64,000 nucleotides of DNA, taken from NCBI RefSeq assembly GCF_002201515.1, contig NZ_CP021421.1, positions 2,790,001 through 2,854,000 of the forward strand, in the 5' to 3' direction. The stretch comes from Muribaculum intestinale (GTDB lineage Bacteria > Bacteroidota > Bacteroidia > Bacteroidales > Muribaculaceae). A model generated the notes under the pieces. The model had not been told where the DNA came from. It saw nothing but the letters and a program-made list of their open reading frames with translations, and ran no database searches. Shown here one piece after another: positions 27,013 through 35,799 of this stretch. Position numbers and translations under genes: made by a program. The number at the start of each line of letters is the position of its first letter. Position 1 is the stretch's first letter.

Positions 27013-27731
27013 TCGTTTCTGTCTGATAAAATGACTTTTATTCTTTCACGGGTATCATCATCAAGAGAAAGTTTCTCAACACTCGTAAAAGCCCCATTGT
27101 CAAAGATTCCGTTGTGTGTTTCCCGTTTCAGCCAGACGCCAAGTCGAGGTATGAAGATAGCATTGTTATCCTCATCAAAATGGAATGTGAAGCCGAAGCA
27201 GCCATTGGCGTAAAAGCGGTTGTTTTCCGATTCCTCGCTCAATAAATACTTCCCGACAAGATAATGGTCTTCAATACCGTCCAGACTCATAATGTATGTG
27301 CCACCGTCTCTATAAATGGTCGCAAGGATTGTGTGCGAATCATCCTCCCATAATCCCTGCAACTCGGATATTTTGTCGATGATTGCCATCGGAACATCGC
27401 ATGGGGAGAATTGTTCCTTAATATTCTCCTCAACCATCTTTTCAACCATTGGCTGAACGAGTTTCAAAATATCCTCTGTCTGGCTACGATTCGCACTCTT
27501 TATTGCCGACTTGATTGTATTTTCAAGGCGTTCAAAGCCGGAGTCAATCCAATTTTTAATGCAATCGGCACAGAGTGACATATTGCTTATGGTTTTCTTA
27601 AAGAGGAGTTTCAGACCTTTGCAAACAAGCACAAGGCCGTAAATTGCCAATGCTACGCCACCTATAAAAAGAATTGAAGTGGCGAGTATGGGAAAAAGTG
27701 GTTCAAATAATTCTAAAAGTTCTGTAAACAT
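27009..27731 (-). CDS. membrane-anchored protein at the traH position
   Basis: A 240-residue protein with one N-terminal membrane helix (about 12-38), a charged helical middle (about 45-110) and a C-terminal beta-rich domain with SELQGLWEDDSHTILATIYRDG, resembling DUF3876-type domains of Bacteroidetes conjugative elements. It lies between traG and traI, where CTnDOT has traH, but I cannot confirm homology, so no symbol is given. Gaps are 3 bp upstream and a 4-bp overlap downstream. Confidence 0.6.
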   Translation of the reverse strand: MFTELLELFEPLFPILATSILFIGGVALAIYGLVLVCKGLKLLFKKTISNMSLCADCIKNWIDSGFERLENTIKSAIKSANRSQTEDILKLVQPMVEKMVEENIKEQFSPCDVPMAIIDKISELQGLWEDDSHTILATIYRDGGTYIMSLDGIEDHYLVGKYLLSEESENNRFYANGCFGFTFHFDEDNNAIFIPRLGVWLKRETHNGIFDNGAFTSVEKLSLDDDTRERIKVILSDRNE

Positions 27732-27734
27732 TCG

Positions 27735-30224
27735 TTATTCGTTAGCTAATCGTTTTATGGCGGCTTCGGTATCGCCGCCGAGTTTCTGTGCCATTTCCCA
27801 AACCTTTATTTTCTCCGTTTCCTCAGTGGTATAGCAGAGATATTCCTCTTTGCTCACCTCAGTGGCATAGACGGCTGACTGCGTTCCTCCAAGTCCAATC
27901 CACACCTCTTTATAAAGGCGGTTGGGATTGTTCGCCATGTTGATACTCAGTATTTGGGCTTTCTCCTTATCCGTCAGACCTAACAGCTCCTGTATCTGGT
28001 CGAAGCGGTTCATGTACTTGCGTTGGTCGAGAAGTATCTTGCAGTCGGAGTTGTTGATGATGGTTTCTTTCACAATAGGTGACGATATAATGTCATCGAC
28101 TTCTTGCGTAACAACCACAGCCTCACCAAAATATTTGCGGACAGTCTTGTAGAGGTACTTCATGTACTCAGCCATATTTGCCGAGGATAGAGCCTTCCAA
28201 GCCTCCTCGCAGATTAGGACTTTGCGGATGCCTTTCAACCGGCGCATCTTGTTGATGAAAGCCTCCATGATGATGATTGTAACAACCGGGAAAAGTTCGC
28301 GATTTTCTTTAATACTGTCAATCTCGAATACCACAAATCGCTTGTTGAGCAGGTCGATATTGGCTTTTGAGTTGAGCAGGAAGTCGAAGCGGCCACCGTG
28401 GTAGTATTGGCGCAGAGTGGTCAGGAAATTGTCAATGTCAAAGTCCTGTTTGTAGATGGGTATCGGGCGATTAGCCATTTCCGCACGGTAGTCATCACGC
28501 ATGAACTCATAGAATGAGTTGAAACATGGGACAATGTCGCGGTCTTTTGCCATCTTATCGAGGAACATTGACAATGCCGAGCCAAGCTCGCCGGATTCAG
28601 TCTTTGTCACTCTGTCATCCTCCGATTTCCAAAGCGTCAGCAGCAGTGTTTTGATTGAGTCTTTCTTCTCCACATCAAACACTCCGTCGTCGGTGTAGAA
28701 CGGGTTGAAAGATATGGGGTTATCCTCCGTATATGTGAAATATACGCCATCTTCACCGTGAGTCCTGTTTCGTATCAGGTTGCTCAGACCTTCGTAGGAA
28801 TTACCCGTATCAATCAGAAGTATATGCGCGCCCTGTTCATAATATTGCCTGACAAAGTGGTTGGTAAAGAACGACTTCCCACTACCTGACGGGCCGAGGA
28901 TGAATTTGTTGCGGTTGGTGGTTATGCCTCGCTTCATCGGTTCATCGGAAATATCCAAGTGGATAGGTTTGCCCGTGAGTCTGTCAACCATCTTTATTCC
29001 GAATGGGGATAACGATGAGCGGTAGTTGGTTTCGGCAGTGAAGAAGCAAACCGCAGGTTCAATGAACGTGTAAAAAGATTCCTCCGCAGGGAAGTCGGCC
29101 TCATTGCCGGGCATCGCTGCCCAGAACAGTGTCGGGCAGTCGATGGTGTTGTGCCGTGGCATACAACCCATTGTCGCCAGCTGACCGCCAACATCATTCT
29201 TGACCCGCCTCAATTCCTCGGCATCATCGCTCCAAGCCATTATATTGCAATGGCAGCGCACGGAAATCAGTCCGTAACTGTGGGCTTCATTGAGATATTG
29301 GTCAATCCACTCCTTGTTGATGGCGTTGCTTCGGCTGTACTTCGACAGGGAGTTCATATTGCGTGCCGTCTTTTCAAACCGCGTCAGATTCTCGTCAGGA
29401 TTATCAATCAGTAGATACTGGTTGTAGATATGGTTGCAAGGCAACAGCAACCCTACGGGAGAAGCGAAAGAAAGCCGGCAGTCGCTTCGGTCAGTTGATA
29501 ACCGCTCATATCGGTTGTCTGTGCTGACCTTTGCGGGCAAATCCTCAGTGTCTGAAAGAGTATGGAGGCAGAGCATCTTGTCGCCGATTCTCATCTCCTT
29601 TGCCGACAGGTCAATGTCCTCCAAGCAAGTGACGTCGTCCATTGACAGCGACATATATTTCTCAATCAGTCCGGAGGTTGATTCAGTGCCGATAAGGTCT
29701 TCATCACTCAGTCTATGGAGTTTGATATAGCCGGTGTCATTCATAATTCGCTCGAATTGCTCAACGCTTTCCATAAATTTCACAACCATTTCGTGATTCA
29801 AATCCTTTGGCATTATACGTCCACGACAGAGGGTTGAGAAGTTTGACTGCTGGCGCATACGCTCCTTTGTAGTCTTCGTCAGGAAGAGGTAGCATTTGTG
29901 GGCGAGATATGGACGCTCATTGAAGTGGCGTTCAAATGAACGGTCAAGAAATGACAAATCCTCTTTTTGAAGTTCCGGCTTATACTTTTCACTGACAAAC
30001 CAGTCCTGCTTATGTACGACAGTGTAATGGGGCAACACCTTGATTGCCTTGCACCAAGCGGAGTGCATCGCTTCATATTCAGCGGAGGTGACAGTGAATA
30101 GTTCCGGTAGGCTCACCTCAAAGGCCACGGTGACATCCGCGTCCTTTGAGATGATGCAGCCATGCTCGACCGCCAGCAGCGGCAGCTTTGACTCCAGTGT
30201 TGTAGCTTTCAGTATATTCCTCAT
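27735..30224 (-). CDS. traG: TraG, VirB4-like conjugation ATPase
   Basis: An 829-residue ATPase. The Walker A is GPSGSGKSFF (about residue 443), Walker B lies around KVLICEEAWKAL (about 670), and the family ends with helical motor motifs (VVTQEVDDIISSPIV). The length is normal for the family. It powers assembly of the mating channel. It overlaps traF by 4 bp. Confidence 0.93.
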   Translation of the reverse strand: MRNILKATTLESKLPLLAVEHGCIISKDADVTVAFEVSLPELFTVTSAEYEAMHSAWCKAIKVLPHYTVVHKQDWFVSEKYKPELQKEDLSFLDRSFERHFNERPYLAHKCYLFLTKTTKERMRQQSNFSTLCRGRIMPKDLNHEMVVKFMESVEQFERIMNDTGYIKLHRLSDEDLIGTESTSGLIEKYMSLSMDDVTCLEDIDLSAKEMRIGDKMLCLHTLSDTEDLPAKVSTDNRYERLSTDRSDCRLSFASPVGLLLPCNHIYNQYLLIDNPDENLTRFEKTARNMNSLSKYSRSNAINKEWIDQYLNEAHSYGLISVRCHCNIMAWSDDAEELRRVKNDVGGQLATMGCMPRHNTIDCPTLFWAAMPGNEADFPAEESFYTFIEPAVCFFTAETNYRSSLSPFGIKMVDRLTGKPIHLDISDEPMKRGITTNRNKFILGPSGSGKSFFTNHFVRQYYEQGAHILLIDTGNSYEGLSNLIRNRTHGEDGVYFTYTEDNPISFNPFYTDDGVFDVEKKDSIKTLLLTLWKSEDDRVTKTESGELGSALSMFLDKMAKDRDIVPCFNSFYEFMRDDYRAEMANRPIPIYKQDFDIDNFLTTLRQYYHGGRFDFLLNSKANIDLLNKRFVVFEIDSIKENRELFPVVTIIIMEAFINKMRRLKGIRKVLICEEAWKALSSANMAEYMKYLYKTVRKYFGEAVVVTQEVDDIISSPIVKETIINNSDCKILLDQRKYMNRFDQIQELLGLTDKEKAQILSINMANNPNRLYKEVWIGLGGTQSAVYATEVSKEEYLCYTTEETEKIKVWEMAQKLGGDTEAAIKRLANE

Positions 30225-30541
30225 TTATTCTTATGTTTTATCAATCGTGTTATGCGCAGACGGTTGATGATATATCGTGGTCGATACTTGACCGAGGTCA
30301 GTTTCATCAGACCGTACTGGCCGTATTTGGCATTGATATGGAATGTGAGCCAGACAAGAAAGGACGCACCTGTCGCACCGAAGCCTATGCAGACCCATTG
30401 GGAGATTCCGGCGATATACATGATGACGAATACCACGAAAATGGCAAGCAATCCTCCTGCGAAGATGAACAGGTATTGCGCTTTCAAGCCTTTGTACTCA
30501 ACCGACCGACCAATGCCCTTGTTGATTGAATACTCGGACAT
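30221..30541 (-). CDS. traF: TraF, small membrane conjugation protein (DUF4133, VirB3-like)
   Basis: I place the start at 30541 (MSEYSINKGIG, 106 residues), where the ATG overlaps the TGA of traE; the frame also extends to 30646. YSINKGIGRSVEYKGLKAQY is the DUF4133 signature, followed by two membrane helices (about 25-45 and 50-70) and a basic C-terminus. Confidence 0.9.
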   Translation of the reverse strand: MSEYSINKGIGRSVEYKGLKAQYLFIFAGGLLAIFVVFVIMYIAGISQWVCIGFGATGASFLVWLTFHINAKYGQYGLMKLTSVKYRPRYIINRLRITRLIKHKNK

Positions 30542-30894
30542 CAGAGGAAAAATGATCGGAGGATTGTGGCTGCTACAATCAGGAAGATACAGGCACCGAA
30601 CCATGAGGCGGCAGTCTTGCTCGTGTCGGGGTCGCCACTCGACCATTTGGAGTAAACCTTGATGCCGCCGATGAGTCCGACCACGGCACCGATTGCGTAC
30701 ACCAATTTCGTCCCTGGGTCAAAATAGGAGGTGACCATTGAAGTGGCTTCATTGATGCCACTCAGACCGTTACCGGCGGCGAACATCTGGATTGCAGCCG
30801 TCAGAAGAAGCATTGCGGCAATGGGACGGCGGCGATGGGGTGCGTTCATAAACGCTACGGTTCTTTCATAGAATTTCTTGAAAAAATTAGACAT
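30541..30894 (-). CDS. traE: TraE, pilin-like membrane protein (DUF4134, VirB2-like)
   Basis: A 117-residue protein with a basic N-terminus (APHRRRPIAAM), a hydrophobic segment that may be a signal (about 25-43) and two membrane helices. GLSGINEATSMVTSYFDPG is the DUF4134 signature. It is coupled to traF by stop/start overlap. Confidence 0.9.
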   Translation of the reverse strand: MSNFFKKFYERTVAFMNAPHRRRPIAAMLLLTAAIQMFAAGNGLSGINEATSMVTSYFDPGTKLVYAIGAVVGLIGGIKVYSKWSSGDPDTSKTAASWFGACIFLIVAATILRSFFL

Positions 30895-30932
30895 GAATTA
30901 TATTATAGATAGGTTTGCCTTGCGGCCAAGTG

Positions 30933-31718
30933 TCAATGATAGACATTGAAATCAATTTCATCAATTTCCGAGGTGTCGATGTCAGCGTGGAAAAGGACTC
31001 TTTTAGGTTTGTCCGGCTGCGATTCAGGGGATTGAGCGGAGTCATTCTGGTCATGTTCTGGAATAGTATCCTCCGTTTCCTCTTTCGTTTGCTTGGGCAG
31101 ATGTAATTCGATAAGGAGAATCTTTTTCTGAATTGCCGGGTCAAGTGAAAGTTTTTCCTTTATGACTGTACCGTCAAGTTTACGGAGAGTTTCCTGTGCT
31201 ACCTCCATATCCTCCGGGTTGTTAGACGTCTCTTTCAACACATTCATTGTCGTGGTCATATCGTTGAAGTCCAAGCCGTCGGCGCATGGTTCAGTAGGTT
31301 CGGGAGCCTCACCGGTCAATTCCGCTACTGTTGTGTTGGAGAATACTTCATCAAGTTTGTCATTGGGTACAACTATTGAAGATTTCTTGTCCTCTAATTC
31401 CGGGAATCCGGCATCTGCAAAGTTGCCATATTCCTCTATGATAAGAGGAACGACCTCTTTCACAATCTCTTTGACAATCTGCTTATATGTGTCGGGGTCA
31501 TATTTGCTTTCTCCGACAACGGAGGCTATTTTCTCCTCAATGGGATTTTCGACCGAAGCATCAGATACACCTTCATTATTATTTTTAGGCGGGTCTGGTG
31601 TATTATCAGACGCAGCGTCTGTTGAGGGACTGTCTGCTTTCTCTTTATCCTTTGATAGGAGCATTTTGGCAAGAAAGATATTGCTTGCCAAAAGTGCCAG
31701 CACTACAAATACTGTCAT
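30933..31718 (-). CDS. traD: TraD, acidic conjugation protein
   Basis: A 261-residue protein with an N-terminal membrane or signal segment (MTVFVVLALLASNIFLAKML) and then a long acidic, Pro/Ser/Asp-rich low-complexity region with no recognised domain. The place between the DUF3408 protein and TraE matches traD of CTnDOT-like elements. The call rests mainly on synteny. Its start overlaps the gene before it by 4 bp. Confidence 0.65.
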   Translation of the reverse strand: MTVFVVLALLASNIFLAKMLLSKDKEKADSPSTDAASDNTPDPPKNNNEGVSDASVENPIEEKIASVVGESKYDPDTYKQIVKEIVKEVVPLIIEEYGNFADAGFPELEDKKSSIVVPNDKLDEVFSNTTVAELTGEAPEPTEPCADGLDFNDMTTTMNVLKETSNNPEDMEVAQETLRKLDGTVIKEKLSLDPAIQKKILLIELHLPKQTKEETEDTIPEHDQNDSAQSPESQPDKPKRVLFHADIDTSEIDEIDFNVYH

Positions 31719-32026
31719 GTAAATAAGTCCTCACGGCTGTCTTCAAAGATTCGCTTCATCAGGTCTGCGTTCTTTGCGAAATGGTCGAGGACGATTGCTG
31801 ACAGATAGCTGCCGATAGTTGCACCATGAGGAGCAAGGACTTTCACCATCTTGGTAAGAGTATCGTGCAACTGTGGCTGGATGTAGGTGCGCCTCGTGGC
31901 GAAATCATTTGAGCCGGAGAGATACTTTTCTATGTATGCAGCCTGTTCCGGGTCTGTGGCTTGCATTTCGGCTTCTACCGAATCGGGGGTGACTTTGATA
32001 GTGAGTTTATGGGTTACATTTTTCAT
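31715..32026 (-). CDS. traC: TraC-position DNA-binding-like protein
   Basis: A 103-residue protein with a C-terminal RHH-like region: TYIQPQLHDTLTKMVKVLAPHGATIGSYLSAIVLDHF resembles the DUF3408 domain that binds DNA in these elements. It directly abuts the second DUF3408-like gene. The symbol is by position. Confidence 0.65.
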   Translation of the reverse strand: MKNVTHKLTIKVTPDSVEAEMQATDPEQAAYIEKYLSGSNDFATRRTYIQPQLHDTLTKMVKVLAPHGATIGSYLSAIVLDHFAKNADLMKRIFEDSREDLFT

Positions 32027-32416
32027 TTATTGTCTTTTTTCAATATAGGTTTCATACTCTCGGAAATGCTCCGCAAGTACGTTGTTGATATATGCTTTGG
32101 CTGAGCAACAAGGTGTATCGCCGTATGAGATGATCCGCTTTACCTTCTGTATAAAAATTGGGTCAACCTCAACAACCTGATATTTCTTCCTTGACCGCAT
32201 GTGCGCCATATTGCGCACGAAGCAGTCAAGATATTCTTCCTCTGTCTGAGGATGTGATTGCGGGGTGTTGTCCGGCTTGGATTTCTGTTTGACAGGAGAA
32301 TCTTTATCCGACGATGTAACTTTAGGTTTCTTGGAAGGTTGCGTCTGGGAGGGGCTCTCCCGAAAATCTCGGATGAACTCATCAGGGTCTATATCCGATT
32401 CATACACTTTACCCAT
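32027..32416 (-). CDS. traB: TraB-position DUF3408 protein
   Basis: A 129-residue protein. The N-terminal 60 residues are a Lys/Ser/Pro-rich linker, and the C-terminal part has the DUF3408 pattern (EEEYLDCFVRN, then YQVVEVDPIFIQKVKRII, then AKAYINNVLAEHF). It is placed right after the ParA-like traA and is probably its partner. The symbol is by position. Confidence 0.7.
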   Translation of the reverse strand: MGKVYESDIDPDEFIRDFRESPSQTQPSKKPKVTSSDKDSPVKQKSKPDNTPQSHPQTEEEYLDCFVRNMAHMRSRKKYQVVEVDPIFIQKVKRIISYGDTPCCSAKAYINNVLAEHFREYETYIEKRQ

Positions 32417-32426
32417 AGGTCAGACA

Positions 32427-33182
32427 TCACAGGTTGACAACCTTGAGGAATTCCTCTGCAAGTTCCTGTAACCTCGTCCCTTTGAGCAGCGCCTTGTCCG
32501 GAGGCATGATCGTGGACCTGAAAACAGCCCTTTCAAGCGTTTCCGAACCTTCGCGGCGATACTTCTTCGTGTCGGGAACTTTTGTGCTGAGGGTCGGCAG
32601 ACCCAGTTCATCGAAGAGTTTCTCATAGCGGTCGTATAAGTCGGTTTTCTCACGGGCATCGGTCATATTCCAGAGCATGTGAACACCCTTCAGCTGGGAT
32701 TTGCCGGTCGTGAGCCATTCCTGTAATTTGAGTGCATAAGCGAGCGAACTCTCCAATACCACCTTGTCGGCGGAGATTGGTACGACAATCATGTCCATGC
32801 AGTTGGCCACTGTTACCACGCCACGGTTATTCACTGTGCCGGGGAGGTCGAAAAACACGATGTCGATGTCGTCGCCACTTTCAACCAGCTCCTTGACTTT
32901 TGACATGGCTTCCTCCGGAGGGCATACCAGAACAGGGAATGGTTTCAGCTTGGTTCGGACGAGTGTGTCGGAGAATGTTTTCTTGAACGAGGGACTCAGG
33001 TCAAGAAGCATCTTCTCTCGCTTGCGCATTTCGTCGATGCTGTACTGCGGATAGTCGCAGTCAACAACGAGAACTTTCAGACCCTTGCAGTAATACAGGT
33101 AGCTCGCTACCGTGACCGTAAGGGTAGTTTTGCCTGCTCCTCCCTTTTGGGTGGAGAAAGCGACGAATTTGGGTTCTTTCAT
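32427..33182 (-). CDS. traA: TraA, ParA-family ATPase
   Basis: A 251-residue protein with a deviant Walker A of the ParA/MinD type (STQKGGAGKTTLTV), Walker A' VLVVDCDYPQ and Walker B IVFFDLPGTVNN. It is first in the tra operon, as in CTnDOT, and probably positions the transfer complex or keeps the circular form. It is transcribed from the duplicated promoters upstream. Confidence 0.92.
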   Translation of the reverse strand: MKEPKFVAFSTQKGGAGKTTLTVTVASYLYYCKGLKVLVVDCDYPQYSIDEMRKREKMLLDLSPSFKKTFSDTLVRTKLKPFPVLVCPPEEAMSKVKELVESGDDIDIVFFDLPGTVNNRGVVTVANCMDMIVVPISADKVVLESSLAYALKLQEWLTTGKSQLKGVHMLWNMTDAREKTDLYDRYEKLFDELGLPTLSTKVPDTKKYRREGSETLERAVFRSTIMPPDKALLKGTRLQELAEEFLKVVNL

Positions 33183-33509
33183 TCATTTTTGAATAGAGGT
33201 TAAGACACAACACGGGCCTTGGGCGACAGCGGGGAATTCAATCCGGGTAATTGGATTCCACACTACCGTCTGTGTCACAGCGTAATAATAAAATGTATTG
33301 GAAGTCAGCCTTACAAATGGCTTAAATAGCCCTGACGTGCAGTCCCATAGGGTAACTGTTTTGAACTCAGCGGGCACCAATCACAGCCATAGCATCGGCC
33401 GTGTGAATTGTATATTGTGTCGCATTTCAAGAATCATGAATCGCGCTGGAGTCGTTCCTATAACCATTAACTTGAACGTTCAGGGGATTCTGTCAACCGG
33501 AATGCTCTG

Positions 33510-33542
33510 CAAAGTTACAACACAAGGTAAGCGTTTTCCAAA
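33510..33542 (-). promoter_or_regulatory. tra promoter P1 (proximal)
   Basis: On the minus strand TTTG (33539-33542), 21 bp, then TAACTTTG (33510-33517). It faces traA and leaves a leader of about 320 nt. Confidence 0.7.
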
Positions 33543-33726
33543 ATTTCGAGGGTCTTGGACGCACAAAGTATAGATATGACCGCATTTGGCCGGGTACTCG
33601 TGATATATCCTTAACCCGAATCTTTTATGAGAAGGGGGTGCATTTCAGATTCAGAGGTCTTGCTGTCGCTGTTCCTATAACCATTAACTTGAACGCACAG
33701 GAGTTTTCGTCAGCTGGAATGCGATG

Positions 33727-33759
33727 CAAAATTACAACAACAGCTCAGCGATTTCCAAA
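33727..33759 (-). promoter_or_regulatory. tra promoter P2 (distal)
   Basis: On the minus strand TTTG (33756-33759), 21 bp, then TAATTTTG (33727-33734), the repeat-B counterpart of P1 with the same spacer length. A transcript from here would read through repeat A. Confidence 0.7.
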
Positions 33760-33820
33760 TTTTCAAGACCCTTGGACGCACAAAGTATAGAAATGGCCGC
33801 ATTTGGCCACATACTCTTGA

Positions 33821-34175
33821 AGTCAATCATTATGTTCAGGTGCGGTTAAAGCATGGTGACTCCTCACACAACTTCCAACGTCCATAAGTCCCTATGTCCT
33901 TATAGACATATAGACCTATATCCTAAATATTAAGAGAAATATATTTCTATATAGATAGAACTGAATATAGATAGAAATAGCGATACATCTACTACACCAA
34001 ATAAACATAAATAGATACTACGATAGAACGATAGTATTAGGGATAAATAGAAACATCATTCTATCTATGACAATAAATACACATACTAATCTCTATGCAG
34101 ATAATTAGAATAATATTTCTATTGATACATTGAGATAGTACAAAGTATATATCTCACGACATCGGTATTTTTATT
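33821..34175. other. AT-rich, gene-free region with ATAGATAGAA-type repeats
   Basis: No gene is visible. From about 33890 the sequence is very AT-rich and repeats variants of ATAGATAGAA and GATAGA many times, with a small palindrome GAAATATATTTC near 33943. It lies upstream of the tra promoters and could be an UP-type or protein-binding region, but no function can be shown. Confidence 0.5.
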
Positions 34176-34184
34176 AACATAGGT

Positions 34185-35539
34185 CATGTGTGTCCACTAA
34201 AAATTGTGGACGGTTTATATAAGTTTAACAATTAAACAAATTTGGTTCACTTGAATCATCAAGCTCATTGATAATATTGTTGTTAGGTTTGTCAAAGAGT
34301 TCCCCAAGCGGTAAAGTCTCTGTAAGAGAAACACTTACCAATTGTAGCATCTCATAGATTGGTCTTTGGGTTCTCATCTTTTTCTGCACAATGGCCATCA
34401 TACAATAGGCTGTGATTGCGGAGTAAATCTGGATCCTGACGGCATTTTCGCTGGTACCCCAGAATTTTTTAATCTTGAGATGCTGCTTCAACCATTTGAA
34501 GAACAGCTCGATTTGCCATCGATTGTGGTACAGTTCAGCGACCATCACAGGACTGATATCCAACCTGTCATCCTCTGAGAAGGCGTTCGTAAAGAAGATA
34601 AACTTTCTCTTGCTTTCCTCATTCCAGTAGATGACTCTCCTGATCTTGTCCGGATACTTTCCCATGGTCAGTTGGCCATCCATATAGCCGATTGCATCAG
34701 ACAAGATACCTGAACCCGGCGGAAAGCGCCTCTTCCATTTCATGGGCCTGAAGTCATTGTTCTTCTTGCCTCTGACCACGAAATAAGCTCCGATTGATTC
34801 GATTGCATATAGCCTTTTGAAGTCGTTGTATCCTCTGTCGAAGATGTAGAACGAGTTTTCCTCGTATGGAATGGCATCCATGGCTCTCATATCATTCACA
34901 CGGGCTTCCGTTATGTGGAAGAATGTCGGAATCGATGTTTCAATATCATACAGAGTATGAACCTTGATACCGCCTTTCCTCTGATTCTTTCTGTACACGG
35001 CCCATTTGAATGCATTTAGGCAAAGCTCTATCGTTGTTGAATCAAACGCATAAACGTGTCCGTTCAGCTTGAAGATATCAGTTGCACGACATTCTCTGGC
35101 TTCTGCGATAACACGGTATGCAAACTCTTCAAAGATGTGGTAATCTCGGCCATTATTCGCCTTAGAGAGATTACTTTTGGTGGCATACTTTCCAAAGCCG
35201 AGATGAAAGGCTTTACGCGATAGCGCTTGCGTAGCAAGTGCAAGGTCACGAAGACTTTCACGGTTGGAAAGTTGACCGAACATCAAGACTGCGAGCTGAT
35301 TCCAGCACGTAAAAAACTTGACGTACCGATTTCCGTTGTATTTATTTGATATTCTGAGGAATATATCCTTATCAAGGAAATCTAAAAGCTGAGAGAACAC
35401 GAATTTTCCGTTATGCATATGCCATTCCACGTTGGTCTGGCAAAGATAATTTCAAATCGGCGCGGTCTCAAAACCTTTGTAACAACCTAACTTTCAATAT
35501 TTTCAAAGAACTTTTATGATTTTTTAGTGGACACTAATG
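34185..35539 (-). mobile_element. complete IS4-family insertion sequence with 9-bp target duplication
   Basis: The ends are 19-bp inverted repeats, CATnnGTGTCCACTAAAAA (34185-34203 and 35521-35539), differing only at two positions. The flanking 9 bp AACATAGGT are identical on both sides (34176-34184 and 35540-35548), so the insertion is intact and probably recent. It separates the tra control region from the mob control region. Confidence 0.92.
34225..35418 (-). CDS. IS4-family transposase (DUF4372 + DDE)
   Basis: I place the start at 35418 (MHNGKFVFSQLLDFL), which is the normal start of DUF4372 transposases, giving 397 residues; the frame extends to 35430. The DDE residues are visible in YAFDSTTIEL, FYIFDRGYND and the IS4 signature YHNRWQIELFFKWLK (Y-2-R-3-E-6-K). 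The full length and intact motifs suggest an active enzyme. Confidence 0.93.
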   Translation of the reverse strand: MHNGKFVFSQLLDFLDKDIFLRISNKYNGNRYVKFFTCWNQLAVLMFGQLSNRESLRDLALATQALSRKAFHLGFGKYATKSNLSKANNGRDYHIFEEFAYRVIAEARECRATDIFKLNGHVYAFDSTTIELCLNAFKWAVYRKNQRKGGIKVHTLYDIETSIPTFFHITEARVNDMRAMDAIPYEENSFYIFDRGYNDFKRLYAIESIGAYFVVRGKKNNDFRPMKWKRRFPPGSGILSDAIGYMDGQLTMGKYPDKIRRVIYWNEESKRKFIFFTNAFSEDDRLDISPVMVAELYHNRWQIELFFKWLKQHLKIKKFWGTSENAVRIQIYSAITAYCMMAIVQKKMRTQRPIYEMLQLVSVSLTETLPLGELFDKPNNNIINELDDSSEPNLFNC

Positions 35540-35618
35540 AACATAGGTATTGAACTATGAAAATCTCTTTAACTGTATCATTATACATATTTCCCAATAT
35601 TTTCTAATGTGACGGAGG

Positions 35619-35655
35619 GCTGTCCGCATTTGGTCTGGAAATGGCCGTATTTGAC
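35619..35655 (+). promoter_or_regulatory. two more ATGRCCGYATTTGRCC-type motifs upstream of mob
   Basis: GTCCGCATTTGGTC (about 35619) and GGCCGTATTTGACC (about 35644) match the block found in both tra repeats (GACCGCATTTGGCC and GGCCGCATTTGGCC). They lie about 100 bp upstream of the mob promoter. A shared regulator for the tra and mob operons is inferred. Confidence 0.55.
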
Positions 35656-35751
35656 CGCAATAATTGAACATGGCTATGGCGGCTCCGGTATCAACGTGCC
35701 AAACCAAAATCCTTGGCTTTTTCAAAAAAGTGCTTCCAAGAGGGTCAAAAA

Positions 35752-35784
35752 TTTGCATTTCGGGGTTCCCATGTCGTATCTTTG
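35752..35784 (+). promoter_or_regulatory. mob operon promoter
   Basis: TTTG (35752-35755), 21 bp, TATCTTTG (35777-35784). It faces mobA and would start transcription near 35790. Confidence 0.75.
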
Positions 35785-35799
35785 TAGGAGCAATAGCGC

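Larger units (their letters stand above)
33454..33820. repeat. two direct repeats (about 150 bp, offset 217 bp) upstream of traA
   Basis: Copy A (33454 to about 33601) and copy B (33671 to about 33818) keep the same spacing throughout: GTTCCTATAACCATTAACTTGAACG at the start, a promoter in the middle, then CTTGGACGCACAAAGTATAGA and an ATGRCCGCATTTGGCC block (33578-33591 and 33795-33808). All matching blocks are exactly 217 bp apart, so no insertions or deletions separate the copies. Confidence 0.85.

Noticed and set aside
31162..31722. 186-codon Ser/Thr-rich plus-strand frame opposite traD
   Set aside because: Low-complexity mirror of an acidic region; the tra operon on the minus strand explains it.
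33890..34175. Repeated ATAGATAGAA-like units as a CRISPR array
   Set aside because: Units are short, irregular and without spacers; no cas genes are present.
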